From Castellaniella sp. (GTDB lineage: Bacteria; Pseudomonadota; Gammaproteobacteria; Burkholderiales; Burkholderiaceae_B), in assembly GCF_004321985.1 (NCBI RefSeq), contig NZ_SCQN01000014.1, positions 124,001-188,000 of the forward strand: a DNA stretch of 64,000 nucleotides, read 5' to 3'. The notes beneath the pieces are model-generated. The model worked only from the letters and a program-made list of their open reading frames with translations, was not told the DNA's origin and searched no databases. Of the stretch, positions 46,733 to 57,047 are shown piece by piece. Each line of letters starts with the position of its first letter. The first letter of the stretch is position 1. Position numbers and translations under genes: made by a program.

Positions 46733-47149
46733 TCAGAAGGGTTTGGTGACCACCAGGATCAGGATCAGCAGGAGCAGCACCACGGGGATTTCGTTGAAGA
46801 TGCGAAAGAACCGGTGCGAGTGGGCGCAGGTGTCCGACTCAAAGGCTCGGAGGTAGTGGCGACACGCCAGGTGGTCGGCGATCAGCAGCACGACGAACAG
46901 CAGCTTGGCGTGCATCCAGCCTTGTCCCTGGCCGATGCCGTAAATCAGCCACAGCCAGAGGCCCATGATCAGCGCAAGGACCCCCAGCGGCGTCATGAAG
47001 CGGTAGAGCCGTTGGGCCATTCCCAACAGGACCGCTCGGGTGCCAGCATCGGTAGTCTGCGCCAGGTTCACATAGATTCGCGGCAGATAGAACAGCCCCG
47101 CGAACCATGAGACGACGAACAGGATGTGGAAGGTCTTGACCCAGAGCAC
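46733..47149 (-). CDS. hemJ: HemJ-like protoporphyrinogen IX oxidase / CopD family membrane protein
   Basis: HemJ oxidises protoporphyrinogen IX in the late steps of heme synthesis. The 138-residue protein has four membrane segments. Family marks are VKTFHILFVVSWFAGLFYLPRIYV at the N-terminus (with His8), then the second-segment GWMHAKLLFVVLLIADH and the closing RFFRIFNEIPVVLLLLILILVV. The start is GTG at 47149, two bases after the proA stop. The open frame running to 47638 lies inside proA and is a shadow. A CopD-type copper role is a less likely alternative. Confidence 0.78.
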   Translation of the reverse strand: MLWVKTFHILFVVSWFAGLFYLPRIYVNLAQTTDAGTRAVLLGMAQRLYRFMTPLGVLALIMGLWLWLIYGIGQGQGWMHAKLLFVVLLIADHLACRHYLRAFESDTCAHSHRFFRIFNEIPVVLLLLILILVVTKPF

Positions 47150-47151
47150 GC

Positions 47152-48411
47152 TCAGCCCCGCACCTGACCGTCGCCGGTCAAAACCCATTTCTGCATGGTG
47201 AGGCCTTCCAGCCCCACGGGGCCGCGCGCGTGCAGGCGGTTCGTGGAAATACCGATTTCCGCGCCCAGGCCGTACTCGAAGCCATCGGCGAAGCAGGTGG
47301 GCAGGTTCACATAGACGGAACTGGAATCGACTTCGCGCTGGAACCGCTGAGCGGCCGCCAGGTCTTCGGTCACGATGGATTCGGTGTGCTCGGAGCCGTA
47401 GCGCGCGATGTGGTCCATTGCCTGCTCCAGCGAGTCCACGACACGCACGGCGAGGATGGGTGCGAGAAACTCCGTGGCCCAGTCTTCTTCGGTTGCGGGA
47501 ACCGACTGCGGCAGCAGCGCTGCTGCGCGTGGATCCGCCCGCAGCTCCACGCCCAGCTCGGTGAAGCGGGCGCCTGCGCGTGGCAGCCATTGAGGCGCGA
47601 TCTGATCGTGCACCAGCAGGGTTTCCATGGCGCCGCAAATCCCGGTGCGGTAGGTCTTCGCGTTGATGGCGATGGCCAGGGCCTTTTCCGGATCGGCTGC
47701 CTTATCCACATACACATGGCAGTTGCCTTCGAGGTGCTTGATGAGCGGCACGCGTGATTCGGCGGACAGCCGTGCGATCAGGTTCTTGCCTCCGCGCGGA
47801 ATGATGACGTCGATGAAGTCGGTCAGCGTGATCATCTCGCCCACCGCGGCCCGGTCCGTCGTGGGCACGACCTGGACGGCGTGCGTGGGCAGGCCCGCTG
47901 CGCGCAGGCCTTCCTGGATGATTTCGCCCAGCGCCCGGTTCGAGTGGAAGGCCTCGCTGCCCCCGCGCAGGATGGTTGCGTTGCCCGATTTGAGACACAA
48001 CGCGGCGGCGTCTATGGTCACGTTCGGGCGGGATTCGTAGATGATCCCGATGACGCCCAGTGGCACCCGCATGCGCGCCACGCGCATGCCGTTGGGGCGT
48101 ATGGTGGTTTCGCTCAGGCTGCCGATGGGATCGGGCATGGCTGCGATCTGTGACAGGCCGGTGGCCATGCTGTCCAGCGCCTTGTCCGAGAGGCGCAGGC
48201 GGTCGATGAGAGGATCCGCCAGTTGCTGGTCCGCCGCCTCCTTCAGATCATGGGCGTTTTGCGCTTGCAGCCAGGCGCGGCGGGCCTGCAGCCCATCGGC
48301 CATGGCCAGCAGTGCCGTGGATTTCATCGCCCCCGTCGCCATGCGCATGGCGCGTGCGGCTTCCCGGGCCTGGCGGCCCAGGGTCTGCATGGAGAAACTG
48401 CTGTCGTTCAT
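47152..48411 (-). CDS. proA: Gamma-glutamyl phosphate reductase
   Basis: ProA makes glutamate semialdehyde in proline synthesis. The 419-residue length is normal. The catalytic Cys lies in [13 protein letters not shown], and other marks are [30 protein letters not shown] and [12 protein letters not shown] near the end. The genes around it (holA, hemJ) are not proline genes, so this is a housekeeping operon. The stop lies two bases before hemJ. Confidence 0.95.
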   Translation of the reverse strand: MNDSSFSMQTLGRQAREAARAMRMATGAMKSTALLAMADGLQARRAWLQAQNAHDLKEAADQQLADPLIDRLRLSDKALDSMATGLSQIAAMPDPIGSLSETTIRPNGMRVARMRVPLGVIGIIYESRPNVTIDAAALCLKSGNATILRGGSEAFHSNRALGEIIQEGLRAAGLPTHAVQVVPTTDRAAVGEMITLTDFIDVIIPRGGKNLIARLSAESRVPLIKHLEGNCHVYVDKAADPEKALAIAINAKTYRTGICGAMETLLVHDQIAPQWLPRAGARFTELGVELRADPRAAALLPQSVPATEEDWATEFLAPILAVRVVDSLEQAMDHIARYGSEHTESIVTEDLAAAQRFQREVDSSSVYVNLPTCFADGFEYGLGAEIGISTNRLHARGPVGLEGLTMQKWVLTGDGQVRG

Positions 48412-48438
48412 AGAAAATCCGCGTGAAATTCGGTAAGG

Positions 48439-49491
48439 TCAGGTGCGGGGGGCGCCTGCCGTGGCCATGCGCATCACCAGCCTGGCAAGCTCATCCCAAG
48501 GGTCGCTGAGCCGACCCTCGACCGGTACGCCTTTGATCATACGATCGATTTCGTGGACGTGCCGTAGCGCCGGCGGCCAGACCGCCGCCGGAATTCGCCT
48601 CAGGGCCTGGCGTGCCAGCCGTTCGCGTGCGCCGAAGATCCGGTTGGCACGCAGGCCGGCGTCCAGATTGGCCGGCCCCAGATCGGATATCCGGCCCAGG
48701 ATCCGGATTTCCTCGCCCACCGCCCACAGGACCAGCAGCAGCGCTTCGCCTTCGGCACGCAGGCCTTCGAGCACCGTCAGGGCCCGGTCTGCCTGACCCA
48801 GCAGCATGGCATCGCGCAGGTCATAGAGATTGTAGCGGGCGACGTTCAGCACGGCCGCCTGGACCTGTTCCGGCGACAGCGCGCCGGCAGGATAGATCAG
48901 GGCGAGTTTCTGAATTTCCTGGTGTGCGGCCAGCAGGTTGCCCTCGACCTTTTCGGCCAGCCAGGCGAGTGTCTCCCGGTCCGTGCCTTGTTCCTGGCGG
49001 CGCAACCGATCGGCGATCCAGGCGGGCAGCGTGTCTCGCGGAATGCCGGGAATGTCGATCCAGTGCGTCTGCTGGCGCAAGGTGGTGACCCACTTGCTCT
49101 GTTGCGTGGCGCGGTCCAGCGCCGGCAGCTGGATCAGGAGGCGCACGTCGGGCAGCTGTCCTTTGGTCGCCAGCGACGCGAGGTTCAGCAGGGCGTCGGC
49201 GCCCGTCTTGCCCGGCTTGCCGCCCGGCAGGCTGACTTCCAGCAGGCGCAGATCCCCGAACAGCGAGCTGTTGCGTGCAGCCGCCAGCACCGGGCTCCAG
49301 TCGCTGCGCGCATCCATCACCCAGTGGCTGCGTTCGGTGCAGCCCAGCCGTGCCGCGCTGGCGCGGAATGCGTCCACGGTCTCGGTCAGCAGCAGAATCT
49401 CTTCGCCGGCAAGCACACAGCAGGCCGGGAGTTCTGGCGCGCTGGTCAGCTGCTCCAGGGTGCGATTGAAATCCTGGACCCGGTTGTTCAT
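48439..49491 (-). CDS. holA: DNA polymerase III delta subunit
   Basis: Delta opens the sliding clamp as part of the clamp loader. It has 350 residues. The N-terminal CCVLAGEEILLLTETVDAFR and SLFGDLRLLEVSLPGGKPGKTGADALL are the family signatures, with the C-terminal helical domain after residue 220. The ATG at 49491 overlaps the lptE stop by one base (TGATG). proA follows 27 bases downstream. leuS-lptE-holA is a conserved proteobacterial trio. Confidence 0.94.
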   Translation of the reverse strand: MNNRVQDFNRTLEQLTSAPELPACCVLAGEEILLLTETVDAFRASAARLGCTERSHWVMDARSDWSPVLAAARNSSLFGDLRLLEVSLPGGKPGKTGADALLNLASLATKGQLPDVRLLIQLPALDRATQQSKWVTTLRQQTHWIDIPGIPRDTLPAWIADRLRRQEQGTDRETLAWLAEKVEGNLLAAHQEIQKLALIYPAGALSPEQVQAAVLNVARYNLYDLRDAMLLGQADRALTVLEGLRAEGEALLLVLWAVGEEIRILGRISDLGPANLDAGLRANRIFGARERLARQALRRIPAAVWPPALRHVHEIDRMIKGVPVEGRLSDPWDELARLVMRMATAGAPRT

Positions 49492-50129
49492 CAGGGTAAT
49501 GAGCCTGGCGTGCCGGGGATGCGGGGGGTGCCCGGATGGCGCTGGCGGTTGATCTCGGTGCTCGGGATGGGCACCACGGGCCGGTGATCCGCGTTGCGGT
49601 AGGCTTCTTGTACGTCAGGGGCGCTCATGCGGCGCAGGATCTGGTCGATCAGGCTGTTGCGCATGTCTTTGAAAGTGCGCGTGATTTCGCTGTCTTTGGC
49701 CTGGACGATGTTGACGTTGTAGGGCAGTTCGCGAACGCTGTGCAGGACGGTCGGTGCGAGCAGTACATGGCCGGCCTTGTCCAGCAGCTCGAAGCTGAAG
49801 TTCAGATCCAGTTCGTATTCGTCGACCTGGCCCTGCGCGTTGATGGAAAGCTGGCGCAGGCCCTGGTCGTCGGAAATCTGGTGCAGATAGACTTCCGCCT
49901 GGCTCCGGTCTTCGATGAAGCGGGTGTCGGGCGAGTTGGCTTCCACGGCACGGCGCAGGCGAGCGCCGAACTCGGAATCCAGGTTGATGTTGGTAAACAG
50001 GGTCTTGAAGGGCAGCGGCGTGGCGGCCTTCAAGTGAAAGCCGCAGGCGCTCAGCACGGCCAGGCAGGGCAGGGCCAGGCACAGTCTGCGGGTTCGCTGG
50101 AATTGTTCGGAAACGGCCATGTGCATCAT
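49491..50129 (-). CDS. lptE: LPS-assembly lipoprotein LptE
   Basis: LptE plugs the LptD barrel that inserts lipopolysaccharide in the outer membrane. The protein has up to 212 residues. The signal sequence ends with the lipobox LSAC, followed by [16 protein letters not shown], the LptE family start. The C-terminal tail after about 190 is Pro/Arg-rich and variable. Three Met codons (50129, 50126, 50120) can start translation. The first overlaps the leuS stop as ATGA and is preferred. It is coupled to both leuS and holA. Confidence 0.92.
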   Translation of the reverse strand: MMHMAVSEQFQRTRRLCLALPCLAVLSACGFHLKAATPLPFKTLFTNINLDSEFGARLRRAVEANSPDTRFIEDRSQAEVYLHQISDDQGLRQLSINAQGQVDEYELDLNFSFELLDKAGHVLLAPTVLHSVRELPYNVNIVQAKDSEITRTFKDMRNSLIDQILRRMSAPDVQEAYRNADHRPVVPIPSTEINRQRHPGTPRIPGTPGSLP

Positions 50130-52777
50130 CCCACCACGTTCACCAGACGCCCGGGGACCACCACGATGCGTTTGGGCGGACGGCCTTCCAGAAAACGCCC
50201 GACAGCCTCGTGGCTTCGGGCCAGCGCATCGATGGCTGCCTTGTCAGCGTCCTGTGGGACGGTGATCTGACCGCGCATCTTGCCGTTGACCTGCAGGACC
50301 AGTTCCACGGTCTCGGCCTTCAGGGCTGACGCGTCGACTTGCGGCCATGGCGCATCCAGCAGATCGCCGAGCGCATCGGCGAAGCCGAGCTCACGCCAGA
50401 GCTGCCAGGTGATGTGCGGCACGACCGGGTACAGCACGCGCAGGAGAATGGACGCCGATTCGACAATCGCCGTGCCGTCGGCGCCCTCGTGGGTGGCTGC
50501 TTCCAGCGTGTTGAGCATTTTCATCGCGGTGGAGACCACGGTGTTGTACTGGATGCGCTGGTAGTCGTAGTCGGCCTGGCGCAGCAAGGTGTGGATCTGA
50601 CGCCGCAGCGCCAGGCCCTGGTCCCCGAGCTGGCTCCAGTCGGCTGTTCCCTGGTGGGTGCGGATGACGTCGTGGTGGGCATGACCGAATGCCCACAGGC
50701 GTCGCAGGAACCGGTGTGCGCCCTCGACTCCGGAGTCCGACCATTCCAGCGTCTGTTCGGGCGGGCTGGCGAACATGACGAACAGGCGCGCCGTGTCGGC
50801 GCCCATGGTTTCGATCAGCGACTGCGGGTCGACGCCGTTGTTTTTGGACTTCGACATGGTGCCGATGCCGCCGTAGTCCACCGTGGAACCGTCGGATTTC
50901 AGGCGGGCGCCGGTAATCGCGCCCTTGTCGTCAGTGATATTTTCGACCTGGTCGGGCCAGAAGTATTCGATGCCGCCGCGTTCGTTGCGGCGCGAATAGA
51001 TGTGGTTCAGAACCATGCCCTGGCACAGCAGCCGCGTGAACGGTTCGGAGAACTTCAACATGCCCAGGTCGCGCATCACGCGCGTCCAGAAGCGCGCATA
51101 CAGCAGGTGCAGCACGGCATGTTCGATGCCGCCGATGTACTGGTCCATCGGCATCCAGTAATTGTTCCGGGCGTCCACCATGGCCTGGTCATTGCCGGGC
51201 GAGGTGTAGCGCATGAAGTACCAGGACGAGTCGATGAAGGTGTCCATGGTGTCGGTTTCTCGACGCGCGGCCTTGCCGCAGCGGGGACACTGGCAGGACA
51301 GGAAGGCTTCGTTGCGGGCCAGCGGATTGCCGGTGCCGTCCGGCACCAGGTCTTCGGGCAGCCGGACGGGCAGGTCTGCTTCCGGCACCGGTACCGGGCC
51401 GCAGTCCGGGCAATGAATGATGGGGATGGGGGTCCCCCAGTAGCGCTGTCGCGAGATACCCCAGTCGCGCAGGCGCCAAGTGGTGCGCAGCTCGCCCAGC
51501 CCCATGGCCTGCAGGTCGGCCGCCACTGCCTGAATGGCCGCGCTGGTGGTCAGGCCGTCGTATTTGCCGGAATTCACGGTATGGCCGACCTGCTTGTCGG
51601 CGTACCATTCCTCCCAGGCGTCGGTGGAATAGGTCTGTCCGTCCGCGGCGATGACCTGGCGGATCGGCAGGTCATATTTGCGCGCAAATGCGAAGTCGCG
51701 CTCGTCGTGTGCGGGCACGCCCATCACGGCGCCGTCGCCGTAGCTCATGAGCACGTAGTTGCCTACCCAGACAGGGACGGGTTGGCCGGTCAGCGGGTGT
51801 GTGACGGTCAGCCCGGTGGGCAGGCCTTCTTTTTCGCGCGTGGCCAGTTCGGCTTCGGTCGTGCCGCCCTTGCGGCAGGATTCGATGAAGGCTGCCAGGT
51901 CGGGGTTGTTGCGGGCCGCGTGCGCCGCGAGCGGGTGTTCTGGTGCCACCGCGCAGAAAGTCACCCCCATGATGGTGTCGGCGCGCGTGGTGAAGACGTG
52001 CAGGAGCCCGTCCTGGATGAGGGTGCCATCGCTGTTGTGGATATCGTGGCGGAAGGCGAAGCGCACACCTTCGCTGCGGCCCAGCCAGTTCTCCTGCATC
52101 AGGCGCACGCGATCGGGCCAGCCCGCCAGGCTGCCGTCTTCCAGTGTGGTGAGCAGCTCGTCTGCGTAGTCGGTGATGCGCAGGTAGTAGCCAGGGATCT
52201 CGCGCTTTTCGACCAAGGCGCCCGAGCGCCAGCCGCGTCCGTCGATCACCTGTTCATTGGCCAGCACCGTCTGGTCCACGGGGTCCCAGTTGACGATCTG
52301 GGTCTTGCGGTAGGCAATGCCCTTTTCCAGCATCTTCAGGAACAGCCACTGATTCCATTTGTAGTAGTGCGGATCGCAGGCGCACATCTCGCGCGACCAG
52401 TCGATCGCCAGCCCCATGGCCTGCATCTGCTTCTTCATGTAGGCGATGTTGTCGTATGTCCATTTGGCGGGCGGCACGCCATATTTCATGGCCGCGTTTT
52501 CCGCCGGCATGCCGAACGCATCCCAGCCCATGGGCATGAGCACGTTGTACCCGCGCATGCGCAACTGGCGCGCCATCATGTCGTTGATGGTGTAGTTGCG
52601 CACATGTCCCATGTGCAGCTTGCCGCTGGGGTAGGGCAGCATCGAGCAGGCGTAGAACTTCGGTTTGGGGGAACCGTCTCGGCCCTTGGCGTCTTCCGTG
52701 ACGCGGTACACGTCGTCTGCACGCCAGTGTGCCTGGGTGTCGGATTCAACCTGGGTGTGGAGGTAACGTTCCTGCAT
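50126..52777 (-). CDS. leuS: Leucyl-tRNA synthetase
   Basis: LeuRS charges tRNA-Leu. It has 883 residues. The class I motifs are visible: the HIGH equivalent in [15 protein letters not shown] near residue 45, and the KMSKS equivalent as [12 protein letters not shown]. The editing domain is complete, with [21 protein letters not shown]. The start ATG at 52777 gives [11 protein letters not shown]; the frame extending to 52852 adds 25 residues over the promoter and is rejected. It heads leuS-lptE-holA-proA-hemJ-rlmL. Confidence 0.96.
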   Translation of the reverse strand: MQERYLHTQVESDTQAHWRADDVYRVTEDAKGRDGSPKPKFYACSMLPYPSGKLHMGHVRNYTINDMMARQLRMRGYNVLMPMGWDAFGMPAENAAMKYGVPPAKWTYDNIAYMKKQMQAMGLAIDWSREMCACDPHYYKWNQWLFLKMLEKGIAYRKTQIVNWDPVDQTVLANEQVIDGRGWRSGALVEKREIPGYYLRITDYADELLTTLEDGSLAGWPDRVRLMQENWLGRSEGVRFAFRHDIHNSDGTLIQDGLLHVFTTRADTIMGVTFCAVAPEHPLAAHAARNNPDLAAFIESCRKGGTTEAELATREKEGLPTGLTVTHPLTGQPVPVWVGNYVLMSYGDGAVMGVPAHDERDFAFARKYDLPIRQVIAADGQTYSTDAWEEWYADKQVGHTVNSGKYDGLTTSAAIQAVAADLQAMGLGELRTTWRLRDWGISRQRYWGTPIPIIHCPDCGPVPVPEADLPVRLPEDLVPDGTGNPLARNEAFLSCQCPRCGKAARRETDTMDTFIDSSWYFMRYTSPGNDQAMVDARNNYWMPMDQYIGGIEHAVLHLLYARFWTRVMRDLGMLKFSEPFTRLLCQGMVLNHIYSRRNERGGIEYFWPDQVENITDDKGAITGARLKSDGSTVDYGGIGTMSKSKNNGVDPQSLIETMGADTARLFVMFASPPEQTLEWSDSGVEGAHRFLRRLWAFGHAHHDVIRTHQGTADWSQLGDQGLALRRQIHTLLRQADYDYQRIQYNTVVSTAMKMLNTLEAATHEGADGTAIVESASILLRVLYPVVPHITWQLWRELGFADALGDLLDAPWPQVDASALKAETVELVLQVNGKMRGQITVPQDADKAAIDALARSHEAVGRFLEGRPPKRIVVVPGRLVNVVG

Positions 52778-52817
52778 GGGTCTGTCTGTGGAGTGAATGG
52801 GAAAAGGCAAGCCTTGC

Positions 52818-52823
52818 ATTATA
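52818..52823 (-). promoter_or_regulatory. Probable leuS promoter -10
   Basis: TATAAT on the minus strand about 41 bases before the leuS start. The best -35 (TTGCCG) is 23 bases upstream, too far, so only the -10 is persuasive. Confidence 0.4.
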
Positions 52824-52850
52824 GGCTGCGGGGCTGGATTCCGGACCGGC

Positions 52851-52879
52851 AAAAAAAACCCCGCGACAGGGCGCGGGGT
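52851..52879 (-). terminator. Terminator of the rpmB-rpmG operon
   Basis: On the minus strand the stem ACCCCGCG/CGCGGGGT (six-base loop) is followed by eight T residues. It lies about 40 bases after the rpmG stop and just above the leuS promoter. Form and position are those of a textbook factor-independent terminator. Confidence 0.85.
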
Positions 52880-52920
52880 CTTCGAGAAACCGGTGAGACG
52901 ATCCGGGAGAGGTGCCCGGA

Positions 52921-53088
52921 TTATTTCAGCTTGGTTTCCTTGTAGTCGACGTGCTTGCGCGCAACCGGATCATACTTTTTGATCAACATCTTTTCCGGCA
53001 TGTTGCGTTTGTTTTTCGTCGTCGTGTAGAAGTGGCCCGTTCCTGCGGAGGATTCGAGCTTGATCTTTTCGCGAGCGCCTTTTGCCAT
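52921..53088 (-). CDS. rpmG: 50S ribosomal protein L33
   Basis: A 55-residue ribosomal protein. It begins [20 protein letters not shown] and ends [16 protein letters not shown], typical of proteobacterial L33. The four zinc cysteines seen in some L33 types are absent, so it is the zinc-free form. A TAGGAG ribosome site precedes the ATG. The stop codon is TAA at 52921-52923. It follows rpmB by 21 bases and ends the operon. Confidence 0.96.
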   Translation of the reverse strand: MAKGAREKIKLESSAGTGHFYTTTKNKRNMPEKMLIKKYDPVARKHVDYKETKLK

Positions 53089-53109
53089 GATGTGCTCCTA
53101 TGCGGCCGT

Positions 53110-53346
53110 TCAGGCCAGTTCGCCGCGGGCGCGCAGGTCGGCCAGCACGACGTCGATGCCGTTCTTGTCGATGGTGCGCAGGGCTTTGGTGGATACGCGA
53201 AGGCGTATCCAGCGGTTCTCGGATTCAACCCAGAACCGGCGCGATTGCAGGTTGGGCAGGAAACGCCGCTTGGTCTTGTTGTTCGCATGCGAGACGTTAT
53301 TGCCCACCATTGGGCTTTTGCCGGTTACTTGGCATACGCGTGCCAT
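53110..53346 (-). CDS. rpmB: 50S ribosomal protein L28
   Basis: A 78-residue ribosomal protein starting [20 protein letters not shown] and containing [11 protein letters not shown] and [18 protein letters not shown], the standard L28 sequence. The paired zinc cysteines of some species are not complete here. It lies upstream of rpmG, the usual rpmBG order, and has a promoter at 53383-53412. Confidence 0.96.
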   Translation of the reverse strand: MARVCQVTGKSPMVGNNVSHANNKTKRRFLPNLQSRRFWVESENRWIRLRVSTKALRTIDKNGIDVVLADLRARGELA

Positions 53347-53382
53347 GGTCCCACCTCTGTTTGTCTGTCAGGAAAGCCCTGC

Positions 53383-53412
53383 ATTCTATACTGAAAATCC
53401 GTGGTAAATCAA
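53383..53412 (-). promoter_or_regulatory. Probable rpmBG promoter
   Basis: On the minus strand TTGATT (53407-53412) is followed by TAGAAT (53383-53388) at 18 bases or TATAGA (53385-53390) at 16 bases. It is about 37 bases before the rpmB start. Confidence 0.5.
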
Positions 53413-53531
53413 GCAGGTCTCGTGCGGCGGGGTGCCCAGGCGCCATGGAGTGCACCGGATGCAGGGCCCGGTCGTGCCTTCGTGCGAAATCGTTACCCCG
53501 CACGAAGCGGCCAGAATGGCGCCTGAAGGGC

Positions 53532-53559
53532 TTGGCTCGCCGATGTTTGGCGCTATATT
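53532..53559 (+). promoter_or_regulatory. Possible cfa promoter
   Basis: TTGGCT (53532-53537) and TATATT (53554-53559) are 16 bases apart, and the TTG start of cfa follows about 34 bases later. Confidence 0.45.
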
Positions 53560-53592
53560 AACAGGGTCCTGTTCGCACTGAGGGAGGCTCTG

Positions 53593-54852
53593 TTGAGCGC
53601 GATTACGTCCATCATCGAGAAAAAACTCGGGTCATTGGCCATGCCGGTATCGCTAGAGATGCCGGACGGAGAAAAGATCGGCGCAGCCGACCCCACGATC
53701 CGCCTACGCATCAAGGACGCATCCGTCCTGACCCATTTCGCGGCTGGCCAGGTCGGGGTGTTGGGCGAAGACTACGTCGAAGGAAAGTTCGACTTCGAGG
53801 GTTCCATGCGTGACCTGATGCGCATGGCGGCCACCATCCTGCCGGGCTCCCCGATCGATGCCTCGCAGCTAGGTTGGCTGTCCGGTTTCGTGCGCCGCAT
53901 GATCTCGGTCTGGCACCATTCCATGGAACGGGACGCGCGTCAGATCGAATTTCACTACGACCTGTCCGATGACTTCTACGCTCTATGGCTGGATCCGCGC
54001 CGCGTGTATTCCTGTGCCTACTATAAAGAGGCCGACTACACGCTGGCCCAGGCTCAGAATGCCAAGCTGGATCATATCTGCCGCAAGCTGGCGCTGAAAC
54101 CCGGTGAGCGGTTCCTGGACTGTGGCGGCGGCTGGGGCGGCCTCATGCTGTGGGCCGCCGAAAATTACGATGTGGACGTCACCGGCATCACCCTGTCGCA
54201 CAATCAGCATGCGTATGTGAACGATCTGATCCAGAAAAAGGGGCTGTCCGGGCGCGTGCGCTTCGAATTGCTGGATTATCGCAAGCTGGATGAGACCAAG
54301 CCATTCGACAAAATTGCCTCGGTGGGGATGTTCGAACACGTGGGGCGTGCCCAGCTGACAGGATACTTCTCCAAACTGCGCCGCCTGGTCCGACCCGGCG
54401 GCCTGATCATGAATCACGGCATCACCGCCGGCGGCCTGAGCAACACTGAGCTGGGCAACGGAATGGGGGATTTCATCGAAAAGTTCATCTTCCCGGGTGG
54501 CGAGCTGTCGCATGTCCATTACGTCATGCAGACCATCGCCGAAGCGGGCCTGGAAGCGGTCGACGTGGAGAACATCCGTCCCCACTATGCCCGCACGCTC
54601 TGGGCCTGGAGCGATGCCCTGGAGCAGCATCTGGGTGAGGCTCGTACGCTGCTCAATACGCCTTCGGCCGAGCGCTCGCTACGCGCCTATCGCATGTATC
54701 TGGCCGGGTGCGCGATGGGGTTCGAGCACGGTTGGGTCGCTCTGCATCAGATCCTCGCGCAGCATGTCCCGACTGGCCGCTCCGATGAACTCGATTACCC
54801 TCGGGATCTCGCCTATCCCTGGCGCCGTGACTACATTTATGTAGACCGTTGA
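53593..54852 (+). CDS. cfa: Cyclopropane-fatty-acyl-phospholipid synthase
   Basis: Cfa adds a methylene bridge from S-adenosylmethionine to unsaturated phospholipid acyl chains, strengthening membranes in stationary phase or acid. It has 419 residues. The methyltransferase core shows FHYDLSDDFYALWLDPRRVYSCAYY, LDCGGGWGGLMLWAA and SVGMFEHVGRAQLTGYF. The start is TTG at 53593 behind GGGAGG; no ATG gives an equally good N-terminus. The gene has its own promoter and terminator, so it is monocistronic. Confidence 0.92.
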   Translation: MSAITSIIEKKLGSLAMPVSLEMPDGEKIGAADPTIRLRIKDASVLTHFAAGQVGVLGEDYVEGKFDFEGSMRDLMRMAATILPGSPIDASQLGWLSGFVRRMISVWHHSMERDARQIEFHYDLSDDFYALWLDPRRVYSCAYYKEADYTLAQAQNAKLDHICRKLALKPGERFLDCGGGWGGLMLWAAENYDVDVTGITLSHNQHAYVNDLIQKKGLSGRVRFELLDYRKLDETKPFDKIASVGMFEHVGRAQLTGYFSKLRRLVRPGGLIMNHGITAGGLSNTELGNGMGDFIEKFIFPGGELSHVHYVMQTIAEAGLEAVDVENIRPHYARTLWAWSDALEQHLGEARTLLNTPSAERSLRAYRMYLAGCAMGFEHGWVALHQILAQHVPTGRSDELDYPRDLAYPWRRDYIYVDR

Positions 54853-54867
54853 ATCCGTCACGCGTCC

Positions 54868-54902
54868 CCCGTTTTCCGGTCCGTTCAGGCCCGGAAAACG
54901 GG
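54868..54902 (+). terminator. Terminator after cfa
   Basis: CCCGTTTTCCGG and CCGGAAAACGGG form a perfect 12-bp stem with an 11-base loop, followed by ATCTTGGTTTATTTTC. It begins 16 bases after the cfa stop. Confidence 0.8.
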
Positions 54903-55131
54903 ATCTTGGTTTATTTTCTGTTATCCTGAATTAAAGTAACGCTTCTGCTGTAGTACTGGATTTCAATTCTGGCGGTGCCGTCTCCGGTCCCGCCTGTCCA
55001 TCCGGCGCCATGTGGCGCCAGTAGTGCCGGTATGTATTGGCGGTCTCCCCGGCCGTCTTCCGCACACCCTCCCCTAAGCTATGGCGTTGGACGCTTGCGT
55101 CCTGCGTCTCCGTAACCCAAAGGAGGCTTCA

Positions 55132-56181
55132 ATGTCTGTTCCTTGTTCCCTGCCGCCACGCGCGGCTCTTCCCTGGTCCCGTGCTTTTCTGGGGCTGGCG
55201 CTGTCCGCATCGCTGAGCGTGCTGTCCTTGGCGCCGGTTACGGCGCAGGCCGCCGGCACACCCGAATGCGAGCTGCATCGCCCCATGCGCTTTGGCGGCA
55301 TGAACTGGGAATCCAACCTCATGCTGGTCGAAATCGAGCGTTTCATCGTCAAGCATGGCTATGGTTGCGATACCGAGGTTCTGCCGACCGATACGCTGCT
55401 GGCCCTGGCTTCGCTGGAGCGCGGCGATCTGGACATCAACAGCGAGCTCTGGCTGAACAGCACGCTGGAGCCCTGGGACAAGGCGAAGGCTACCGGCAAG
55501 GTCAAGCGCATTGGCGATCTCTTCAACGGCCAGGAAGCTTGGTACATCCCGAAGTACACGGCCGAGCGCCTGCCGGGCCTGAAAAAGGCGTCGGATCTGC
55601 CCAAGTACTGGAAGGAGTTCAAGGACCCCGAGGAACCGACCAAGGGCCGTTTCTACACTTGCCCGGCCGGTTGGGCGTGCGAAATCATCAACGGCAATCT
55701 CTATAAGGCCCTCGGCCTGGAGAAGACCTATACGCTGTTTTCTCCAGGTACCGGTGCCACCCAGAAGGCGGCTTTGATGTCGGCCTATCAGCGCAAGCAG
55801 AACATTGTGTTTTATTATTGGTCGCCGACCCCGTTGGTCGGGGCGCTCGATCTGGTGAAGCTCAAGCTGCCCCCCTATGATCCAGCCAAGCAGAAATGCC
55901 TGACCGACGCCGACTGCGCTGATCCGCAGGCCACCGACTTTCCGGACAACCCCGTCTTCACGGCTGTGAACACCAAGTTCGCCGAACAGGCGCCGACGCT
56001 CATCGCCTTCCTGTCCAAAGTCAAGATTCCGCTGGCGGTCGAGAACGAAGCCATGGCCTACATGGAGAAGAACGAGGCGGAACCCAAGGATGCGGCGCTC
56101 TGGTTCCTGAAGAACAAGCAGGATGTCTGGGCCCAGTGGCTGCCCGCCGACGTGACGGGGCGGGTCAAGGCGGCACTCTGA
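55132..56181 (+). CDS. proX: Glycine betaine/choline type ABC importer, substrate-binding protein
   Basis: The binding protein of an osmoprotectant importer, 349 residues. A signal peptide ends near residue 42 (VTAQAAG). The OpuAC/ProX fold is shown by MRFGGMNWESNLMLVEIERFIVKHGYGCDTEVLP and DINSELWLN, and the Trp residues WLN, W.P and YYWSPT are candidates for the aromatic cage around a quaternary amine. It could bind glycine betaine, proline betaine or choline; sequence alone does not decide. ATG 55132 lies behind AAGGAGG. Confidence 0.85.
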   Translation: MSVPCSLPPRAALPWSRAFLGLALSASLSVLSLAPVTAQAAGTPECELHRPMRFGGMNWESNLMLVEIERFIVKHGYGCDTEVLPTDTLLALASLERGDLDINSELWLNSTLEPWDKAKATGKVKRIGDLFNGQEAWYIPKYTAERLPGLKKASDLPKYWKEFKDPEEPTKGRFYTCPAGWACEIINGNLYKALGLEKTYTLFSPGTGATQKAALMSAYQRKQNIVFYYWSPTPLVGALDLVKLKLPPYDPAKQKCLTDADCADPQATDFPDNPVFTAVNTKFAEQAPTLIAFLSKVKIPLAVENEAMAYMEKNEAEPKDAALWFLKNKQDVWAQWLPADVTGRVKAAL

Positions 56182-56191
56182 GGGGGCTGCC

Positions 56192-57046
56192 ATGTTTCCT
56201 GAACTGATTTCGGCGCGGGAGCTGCAGCGGCCCATTGACGTTTTCGTCAATGGGCTGGTGAACCAGTATTCCGACGTCCTTCGCGCGCTGACCCAACCTC
56301 TGCTGGATCTGCTGATCTGGTCTGACAATCTGCTGCGGCATTCACCCTGGTGGGCCATCATTGCCGTGATCATGGGTGTGGCCTGGCTGGCCAGCCGCAA
56401 ATGGCGCTTCAGCCTGGCCATGGGCGGCCTGCTGGCGCTCCTGGGGGCCATCGGCCTCTGGGAGCCGTCCATGCAGACGCTGTCCCTGATGCTGGTGGCG
56501 GTGGCGATTTCCGTCATGCTGGGGATCCCCGTGGGCATCGCCATGGCGAGTTTCCGCTGGGTGCGTGCCGTGATGTTGCCGATCCTGGACGTGATGCAGA
56601 CCATGCCCAGCTTCGTCTACCTGATCCCGGTGGTGATGCTGTTCAACCTGGGCAAGCTGGCGGCGCTGTTTGCCACCGTCGTCTATGCCGTGCCGCCGGT
56701 CATCCGCCTCACCGATCTGGGCATCCGGCTGGTGGACGCAGAGGTGCTGGAGGCTTCGCGCGCGTTTGGCGCGAGCCGCACCCGCCAGTTGTTCGGCGTC
56801 CAGCTGCCGCTGGCGCTGCCCAACATCATGGCCGGCATCAACCAGACCACCATGATGGCGCTGGCCATGGTGGTGATCGCCTCCATGATCGGCGTGCGCG
56901 GGCTGGGCTACGAGGTGCTCCAGGGCATCAACCGCTTGCAGGTGGGCCGTGGGCTGCTGGCCGGCCTGGGCATCGTGATCCTGGCCATCATCTTTGACCG
57001 GATCACGCAGCAGTTCGGCCGTCGCCACCAGAAGCGGGGGAACTGA
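56192..57046 (+). CDS. proW: Glycine betaine/choline type ABC importer, permease
   Basis: The inner membrane permease, 284 residues with about six segments. The hydrophobic core includes LPILDVMQTMPSFVYLIPVVMLFNLGKLAALFATVVYAVPPVIRLTDLGIR (abbreviated signature DVMQTMPSFVYLIP) and the coupling loop EASRAFGASRTRQLFGVQLPLALPNIMAGINQ (EASRAFGASRTRQ is key). It lies 10 bases after the binding protein and one base before the ATPase gene, and is part of a proXWV-like operon. Confidence 0.92.
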   Translation: MFPELISARELQRPIDVFVNGLVNQYSDVLRALTQPLLDLLIWSDNLLRHSPWWAIIAVIMGVAWLASRKWRFSLAMGGLLALLGAIGLWEPSMQTLSLMLVAVAISVMLGIPVGIAMASFRWVRAVMLPILDVMQTMPSFVYLIPVVMLFNLGKLAALFATVVYAVPPVIRLTDLGIRLVDAEVLEASRAFGASRTRQLFGVQLPLALPNIMAGINQTTMMALAMVVIASMIGVRGLGYEVLQGINRLQVGRGLLAGLGIVILAIIFDRITQQFGRRHQKRGN

Positions 57047-57047
57047 C

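Noticed and set aside
50339-52945. An 868-codon open frame on the plus strand opposite leuS
   Set aside because: Antisense frame created by high-GC codon bias. The minus strand carries an intact LeuRS with all motifs, and the plus-strand translation shows no domain.
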